64,000 bases of DNA from Brassica napus (Eukaryota > Streptophyta > Magnoliopsida > Brassicales > Brassicaceae): assembly GCF_020379485.1 (NCBI RefSeq), contig NW_026015106.1, forward strand, positions 1-64,000, given 5' to 3'. Numbering within the stretch: position 1 is the first letter of the stretch; every line of letters begins with the position of its first letter. A program made the position numbers and the translations under genes. Below, piece by piece: positions 57,233 to 64,000 of this stretch. The notes beneath the pieces are model-generated. The model saw only the letters and a list, made by a program, of their open reading frames with translations, had not been told where the DNA came from and did not search any database.

Positions 57233-58232
57233 TGTGAGTTTTTATAGAGTACTACTCTGGTTGTGTGTGTGAATGTGTATAAGCTCCAATTGAGCAAGAT
57301 GAGAGCTTTTAATGGTGATTTAAGAACAGAGATTGATAAGAGTGTTTTTGAGTGTATAAGAGACTTAGAAACAGAGATTAAGAGACTGAGAGACTGAGAG
57401 ATTAAGACTAGAGAATAGATTTGTGTTTCTGGTTTTCAAAACCCTTTCATTGATGAAGGAGGAGGGGAAATCCCCCTCTCTCTCTTAGAGAGATACAATT
57501 TCGTCCATCATGCTTATTTATAAGCTTACACAGGTTTACACAATCAGAAACCTATATCTAATGGCTGATAATAACTTAAGAGTAATGGATGGTGTAGATG
57601 AGCTGGTCTTGTTGCAATCTGAGTAGTTGATGCTGATTGGTTAAGAGGAGATGGAGCCTGATTGGTTTAATTCAAAATGGGGAAGGCTGGGCTGTGATTG
57701 GCTCTCCTTAGGCTCCTCCTAATCTGTCCACAGATCAGTCCAGGTTCATGGTCGTGGCTCCCCTTGTCTTTACAGCCAAGGCCAGCCTGTCCCATGACCA
57801 AACTAGCCAATCACACTCCAATGGCATCTTCTTGATTCTCCTTTGATGCCATCTGATCAGAACCTTATCCACAAGACTGGGACCACTTTTATAACTCTCA
57901 AACCTTGCCCAGACATTGCACAAGCTTTCCCGGGACGTCAGGTTCGCCCTATTTTTGCACCAACTCCAAAACTTCTCAAATGGCCGAGTTATGCAAATCT
58001 GGGTCGCCCTGGTCTGTACAGATCCGTACTGTCCGTACATGTCCGTACTGCCTCTCCCTATCTTTGCACACTCGTCCATTTGCTCCCAAATACACTTCTA
58101 AGTCTCTCCTAGACTTGGCCCTAACATTGCACATCCATCATGACACTTCTGGACACCTTGCCCTATCTTTTGCACAAGCCCCAACTCAACTCAACACCTT
58201 TAGTTTCTCCATTTCTTCTCTTCAAGTTAACA
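57233..58232 (-). repeat. LTR 1 of element F
   Basis: 1000 bp, starting TGTTAAC and ending ACTCACA on the element strand. TATA-like TATAAATA (plus TATTTATA at 57515-57522). CCGTAC at 58024, 58033 and 58043. Reading frames of up to 114 codons inside it (57735-58079) recur only because the LTR is repeated. Confidence 0.92.
58024..58048 (-). promoter_or_regulatory. CCGTAC cluster in element F LTRs
   Basis: CCGTAC at 58024, 58033 and 58043 (9 and 10 bp apart), repeated at 61064, 61073 and 61083 in LTR 2. Unlike in B, D, E and G, the hexamer is on the strand opposite to the element, but its GTAC core is palindromic. Confidence 0.55.
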
Positions 58233-60272
58233 CTCCCCCTCAAGCTTGACTTTAGTTGATCCTAAGTCAAGCTTGGAACCTTGAAGAACTTCCTCATTAA
58301 AAACCTCACCAAGGAAAACCCTTTGGGACAAAACCTTGATGAGGGAAAAAGAGTAAAGTCTCCAAGGCCTAGGGATTGGCCAGTGAGTTTTTGTGCCTTA
58401 CCAACAATGTAAGGGACACAAAGACTCTGGATCATGGCCCTCATGTGATGCAAGATAGAACCCACTCCTCTTGCTCATCATCAACACTTCTTGTACTCTT
58501 CTTTAAACAGATCTTGGTCTCTCCCCCTTTCTCACAACCTTCTTGTTGTGATCAAGTGCTCGGACTACCAGATCTTCTTTGATAGATACAAGCTGAGTCT
58601 TGGCTGCTTCTTCTTCATGAGTCACCACCATGTTACTGAAACCTTCATGACAGGATGCTTCAGACTGTAGTACCAATCACCTCACTCTAGAGGCCGCATT
58701 GGTGATTGCTTCTTCATCCTTCATTATGCTTCATAACTGATCTGCTCCTCTTCTTGAATAACCACCAAGTACTCTCAGATCATGTAAGCTTCAACACTCC
58801 CCCTCAAGCTTGAGAATCTCACAGGAACAAGCTTGGATGGATAGCTTCATGATCTGCACCATTACTCCATTGCAACACCTTCTGAACTCGCCATCTTCAT
58901 GGAGTGCTTGTGGAAGCTTCAGCTACCTCTTCAGCCACCTCACTCTAGAAGCCGCACTGATAAAGTCTTCATCTTCTCACAGCCAAGAGTGCTCTGAACA
59001 CTCTCTTGCCTAGACACCCCACTGCCTAGACCCGGATGGCTCCTTCATCTTCAGTTGCTTGCAATGGACCTTCTGAACCTTCTTGGTCCGACTGATAGCT
59101 CACTAAACTCCCCTCCTCAAGCTTGGATTGAGTATAGGTCCAAGCTTGCAAGTGAGCTTCAGTGAGACTTCACACCAGTGGCGCATCACCACTTCTTTCT
59201 CAACTCTCCATTGCTCCACACAATGGGCAAAGTCTTCCTCTTTCAACTCGGATGGATGGTGAACCAAGAACACCTCTTGTGAACCTGAAACATCACTCAA
59301 ACTCCAGCAAAGATAAGACACAAGTGCATTGGGTCAACCCTTGATGCATCATCAAGTTTGAACACCAATGTCTTTAAGCAATGCAACAGATTAAACTAGA
59401 CATTTTCAAGTTCTAATCTTTGCAAGCAAACTCTCTAAGCACTAGCATGATCCTAACAGATTCAATACAAGCTACTTAGGCAATTTTTAAAGCTTCTTTA
59501 CTCAGCAATTTAGACTTAAATCTAATGCTTCAATGTAAGACAGCCACAAGACTATATGCAACAGCTTTCAATCAGATTCATTACATGTATGCAAGCAGAT
59601 TCAATTAATCACAACAAGCATCACTATGAACTGGAGCTAAGCATATTAATTCAATCTCAATCACCAAACAAGTCTCTTTAAGCATCCTGGGACAGATTCT
59701 AAATCATTTTCATTTAGCAATCTTTAAACAATCCTCAGGTTTTCAATCACATCACAACATCACAACCAGTCAATAACACAAGCTCATTATCAAGAAGGGA
59801 TAGTAATAGCTTACAGTCAAGGAACCTGTTTGGTTCCTTGAACCTCCAATGGCATTAAGGTCATGGCTTGTTGGATCTGAGAGTTACAGGTCGTCACCCA
59901 ACCTCTCTTCCTTCTACTCATGACCATCTTTTTGTTTCTCCAGCTCAAAGACCCCTCCTTTCTCCATACATACAGTCACCATCTTTAGACATCTTCTTTC
60001 TTGTAACCAGATGCAACAAACACTTGGACAAGGTGTTTTGGAGTCAGGTTAGCTAGGCCTCTCCATCTACCTTTGCTTCCAACGTGGCTCTTCATCAGGA
60101 CAGGTATGAGAAAGGTTGAGGAACCAGGAACAAGCGCCAAGCTTCAGTCTTCTTCTTCATGGAGAAACTGAACTGGATGGAGCTGTCTTCATGGCTTGGA
60201 TTTGAGCTGAGGTATGAGTGTGAGATGTGCGGAAGCTTCAACCAGGTTCTGATGAACCTGGCTCTGATACCA
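58233..60272 (-). other. Interior 1 of element F, non-coding
   Basis: 2040 bp. From the left: polypurine tract (CTCCCCCT, 58233-58240); hairpin 2 (58241-58275, arms CAAGCTTGACTTTAG and CTAAGTCAAGCTTG); hairpin 1 (58304-58314 with 58334-58344). Two further polypurine-like modules lie near 58793 (CAACACTCCCCCTCAAGCTT) and 59109. An internal repeat (GAAGCCGCA type, near 58690 and 58945) follows. The primer-binding site is at 60255-60272. No retroelement protein motif in any frame. Confidence 0.85.
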
Positions 60273-61272
60273 TGTGAGTTTTTATAGAGTACTACTCTGG
60301 TTGTGTGTGTGAATGTGTATAAGCTCCAATTGAGCAAGATGAGAGCTTTTAATGGTGATTTAAGAACAGAGATTGATAAGAGTGTTTTTGAGTGTATAAG
60401 AGACTTAGAAACAGAGATTAAGAGACTGAGAGACTGAGAGATTAAGACTAGAGAATAGATTTGTGTTTCTGGTTTTCAAAACCCTTTCATTGATGAAGGA
60501 GGAGGGGAAATCCCCCTCTCTCTCTTAGAGAGATACAATTTCGTCCATCATGCTTATTTATAAGCTTACACAGGTTTACACAATCAGAAACCTATATCTA
60601 ATGGCTGATAATAACTTAAGAGGAATGGATGGTGTAGATGAGCTGGTCTTGTTGCAATCTGAGTAGTTGATGCTGATTGGTTAAGAGGAGATGGAGCCTG
60701 ATTGGTTTAATTCAAAATGGGGAAGGCTGGGCTGTGATTGGCTCTCCTTAGGCTCCTCCTAATCTGTCCACAGATCAGTCCAGGTTCATGGTCGTGGCTC
60801 CCCTTGTCTTTACAGCCAAGGCCAGCCTGTCCCATGACCAAACTAGCCAATCACACTCCAATGGCATCTTCTTGATTCTCCTTTGATGCCATCTGATCAG
60901 AACCTTATCCACAAGACTGGGACCACTTTTATAACTCTCAAACCTTGCCCAGACATTGCACAAGCTTTCCTGGGACGTCAGGTTCGCCCTATTTTTGCAC
61001 CAACTCCAAAACTTCTCAAATGGCCGAGTTATGCAAATCTGGGTCGCCCTGGTCTGTACAGATCCGTACTGTCCGTACATGTCCGTACTGCCTCTCCCTA
61101 TCTTTGCACACTCGTCCATTTGCTCCCAAATACACTTCTAAGTCTCTCCTAGACTTGGCCCTAACATTGCACATCCATCATGACACTTCTGGACACCTTG
61201 CCCTATCTTTTGCACAAGCCCCAACTCAACTCAACACCTTTAGTTTCTCCATTTCTTCTCTTCAAGTTAACA
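60273..61272 (-). repeat. LTR 2 of element F (shared by both units)
   Basis: 1000 bp, the internal LTR of the tandem. It serves as 5' LTR of interior 1 and 3' LTR of interior 2. Confidence 0.92.
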
Positions 61273-63312
61273 CTCCCCCTCAAGCTTGACTTTAGTTGAT
61301 CCTAAGTCAAGCTTGGAACCTTGAAGAACTTCCTCATTAAAAACCTCACCAAGAAAAACCCTTTGGGACAAAACCTTGATGAGGGAAAAAGAGTAAAGTC
61401 TCCAAGGCCTAGGGATTGGCCAGTGAGTTTTGTGCCTTACCAACAATGTAAGGGACACAAAGACTCTGGATCATGGCCCTCATGTGATGCAAGATAGAAC
61501 CCACTCCTCTTGCTCATCATCAACACTTCTTGTACTCTTCTTTAAACAGATCTTGGTCTCTCCCCCTTTCTCACAACCTTCTTGTTGTGATCAAGTGCTC
61601 GGACTACCAGATCTTCTTTGATAGATACAAGCTGAGTCTTGGCTGCTTCTTCTTCATGAGTCACCACCATGTTACTGAAACCTTCATGACAGGATGCTTC
61701 AGACTGTAGTACCAATCACCTCACTCTAGAGGCCGCATTGGTGATTGCTTCTTCATCCTTCATTATGCTTCATAACTGATCTGCTCCTCTTCTTGAATAA
61801 CCACCAAGTACTCTCAGATCATGTAAGCTTCAACACTCCCCCTCAAGCTTGAGAATCTCACAGGAACAAGCTTGGATGGATAGCTTCATGATCTGCACCA
61901 TTACTCCATTGCAACACCTTCTGAACTCGCCATCTTCATGGAGTGCTTGTGGAAGCTTCAGCTACCTCTTCAGCCACCTCACTCTAGAAGCCGCACTGAT
62001 AAAGTCTTCATCTTCTCACAGCCAAGAGTGCTCTGAACACTCTCTTGCCTAGACACGCCACTGCCTAGACCCGGATGGCTCCTTCATCTTCAGTTGCTTG
62101 CAATGGACCTTCTGAACCTTCTTGGTCCGACTGATAGCTCACTAAACTCCCCTCCTCAAGCTTGGATTGAGTATAGGTCCAAGCTTGCAAGTGAGCTTCA
62201 GTGAGACTTCACACCAGTGGCGCATCACCACTTCTTTCTCAACTCTCCATTGCTCCACACAATGGGCAAAGTCTTCCTCTTTCAACTCGGATGGATGGTG
62301 AACCAAGAACACCTCTTGTGAACCTGAAACATCACTCAAACTCCAGCAAAGATAAGACACAAGTGCATTGGGTCAACCCTTGATGCATCATCAAGTTTGA
62401 ACACCAATGTCTTTAAGCAATGCAACAGATTAAACTAGACATTTTCAAGTTCTAATCTTTGCAAGCAAACTCTCTAAGCACTAGCATGATCCTAATAGAT
62501 TCAATACAAGCTACTTAGGCAATTTTTAAAGCTTCTTTACTCAGCAATTTAGACTTAAATCTAATGCTTCAATGTAAGACAGCCACAAGACTATATGCAA
62601 CAGCTTTCAATCAGATTCATTACATGTATGCAAGCAGATTCAATTAATCACAACAAGCATCACTATGAACTGGAGCTAAGCATATTAATTCAATCTCAAT
62701 CACCAAACAAGTCTCTTTAAGCATCCTGGGACAGATTCTAAATCATTTTCATTTAGCAATCTTTAAACAATCCTCAGGTTTTCAATCACATCACAACATC
62801 ACAACCAGTCAATAACACAAGCTCATTATCAAGAAGGGATAGTAATAGCTTACAGTCAAGGAACCTGTTTGGTTCCTTGAACCTCCAATGGCATTAAGGT
62901 CATGGCTTGTTGGATCTGAGAGTTACAGGTCGTCACCCAACCTCTCTTCCTTCTACTCATGACCATCTTCTTGTTTCTCCAGCTCAAAGACCCCTCCTTT
63001 CTCCATACATACAGTCACCATCTTCTAGACATCTTCTTTCTTGTAACCAGATGCAACAAACACTTGGACAAGGTGTTTTGGAGTCAGGTTAGCTAGGCCT
63101 CTCCATCTACCTTTGCTTCCAACGTGGCTCTTCATCAGGACAGGTATGAGAAAGGTTGAGGAACCAGGAACAAGCGCCAAGCTTCAGTCTTCTTCTTCAT
63201 GGAGAAACTGAACTGGATGGAGCTGTCTTCATGGCTTGGATTTGAGCTGAGGTATGAGTGTGAGATGTGCGGAAGCTTCAACCAGGTTCTGATGAACCTG
63301 GCTCTGATACCA
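61273..63312 (-). other. Interior 2 of element F, non-coding
   Basis: 2040 bp, near-identical to interior 1. A one-base loss near 61425 and a one-base gain near 63023 cancel out; a few substitutions exist (for example near 62495). Primer-binding site at 63295-63312. Confidence 0.9.
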
Positions 63313-64000
63313 TGTGAGTTTTTATAGAGTACTACTCTGGTTGTGTGTGTGAATGTGTATAAGCTCCAATTGAGCAAGATGAGAGCTTTTAATGGTGATT
63401 TAAGAACAGAGATTGATAAGAGTGTTTTTGAGTGTATAAGAGACTTAGAAACAGAGATTAAGAGACTGAGAGACTGAGAGATTAAGACTAGAGAATAGAT
63501 TTGTGTTTCTGGTTTTCAAAACCCTTTCATTGATGAAGGAGGAGGGGAAATCCCCCTCTCTCTCTTAGAGAGATACAATTTCGTCCATCATGCTTATTTA
63601 TAAGCTTACACAGGTTTACACAATCAGAAACCTATATCTAATGGCTGATAATAACTTAAGAGGAATGGATGGTGTAGATGAGCTGGTCTTGTTGCAATCT
63701 GAGTAGTTGATGCTGATTGGTTAAGAGGAGATGGAGCCTGATTGGTTTAATTCAAAATGGGGAAGGCTGGGCTGTGATTGGCTCTCCTTAGGCTCCTCCT
63801 AATCTGTCCACAGATCAGTCCAGGTTCATGGTCGTGGCTCCCCTTGTCTTTACAGCCAAGGCCAGCCTGTCCCATGACCAAACTAGCCAATCACACTCCA
63901 ATGGCATCTTCTTGATTCTCCTTTGATGCCATCTGATCAGAACCTTATCCACAAGACTGGGACCACTTTTATAACTCTCAAACCTTGCCCAGACATTGCA
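63313..64000 (-). repeat. LTR 3 of element F, cut by the window end
   Basis: The first 688 bp of the 1000-bp LTR; the rest, including its CCGTAC cluster, would lie beyond 64000. Confidence 0.92.

Larger units (their letters stand above)
57233..64000 (-). mobile_element. Element F: tandem non-autonomous copia-type elements sharing LTRs, nested in G
   Basis: LTR (57233-58232), interior (58233-60272), LTR (60273-61272), interior (61273-63312), LTR (63313 to the window end). The unit is exactly 3040 bp each time. LTRs 1 and 2 differ at two positions I could see (near 57579 and 57928); LTR 3 matches LTR 2 as far as visible. Such a tandem is expected from unequal recombination between LTRs of sister copies. 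Interiors are non-coding and share blocks with C. The left flank CCTCA is the presumed TSD half; the right half is outside. Confidence 0.93.

Noticed and set aside
57735..58112. Frames of 89-114 codons repeated at 57735-58112 and 60775-61152
   Set aside because: Their conservation is only that of a duplicated LTR; both strands are open and no domain is visible.

Overview
This window is plant centromeric DNA, most likely from a Brassica-type crucifer. Five blocks (1-3602, 8900-12535, 24414-30578, 35784-37361, 47978-52815; about 20 kb) are head-to-tail arrays of one satellite with a period of 176 bp, all in the same orientation. From memory it matches the Brassica/Raphanus centromeric satellite CentBr; a database search would settle the species. 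I see no host gene, tRNA, rRNA or CRISPR array. All the rest is LTR retrotransposons inserted into the satellite and into each other.

Layout, left to right. Satellite S1; element A (3603-8899, minus, Ty1/copia, a truncated duplicate of B); satellite S2; element B (12536-24413, minus, Ty1/copia with 590-bp LTRs and target-site duplication CCTAT), interrupted by element C (17810-23605, minus, non-coding, 955-bp LTRs, TSD CAACC); satellite S3; element N (30579-35783, minus, gag-only Ty3/gypsy-like with three 998-bp LTRs); satellite S4; element D (37362-47977, plus, Ty1/copia, intact 1507-aa gag-pol, 573-bp LTRs, TSD TAACT), carrying element E (37954-42491, plus, gag-deleted copia, TSD GGTTA) just behind its primer-binding site; satellite S5; element G (52816 to beyond the window, plus, Ty1/copia), broken in its reverse transcriptase region by F (57233-64000+, minus), a tandem LTR-internal-LTR-internal-LTR array of a non-coding element related to C.

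The elements form one functional community. Every copia-type element visible to its end, coding or not, uses the same initiator-tRNA-Met primer-binding site (TGGTATCAGAGCC), and each visible 3' end has the same polypurine tract preceded by two hairpins whose stems co-vary between elements. Nearly every LTR carries a cluster of the hexamer CCGTAC at roughly 10-bp spacing, a predicted SBP/SPL transcription-factor site. The intact gag-pol of D-like elements could therefore serve C, E and F in trans.

The most unusual points are these. (1) E has a clean TSD but two unlike LTRs, although it sits inside a very young D. (2) Positions 1-8899 are a tandem duplicate of about 8920-17848, with a raw-read error pattern near the window start. 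(3) Independent insertions fall in the same few bases of the satellite monomer. (4) The satellite shows 9-monomer and 20/21-monomer higher-order repeats. (5) The CCGTAC clusters and the covarying 3' hairpins are shared across the community.
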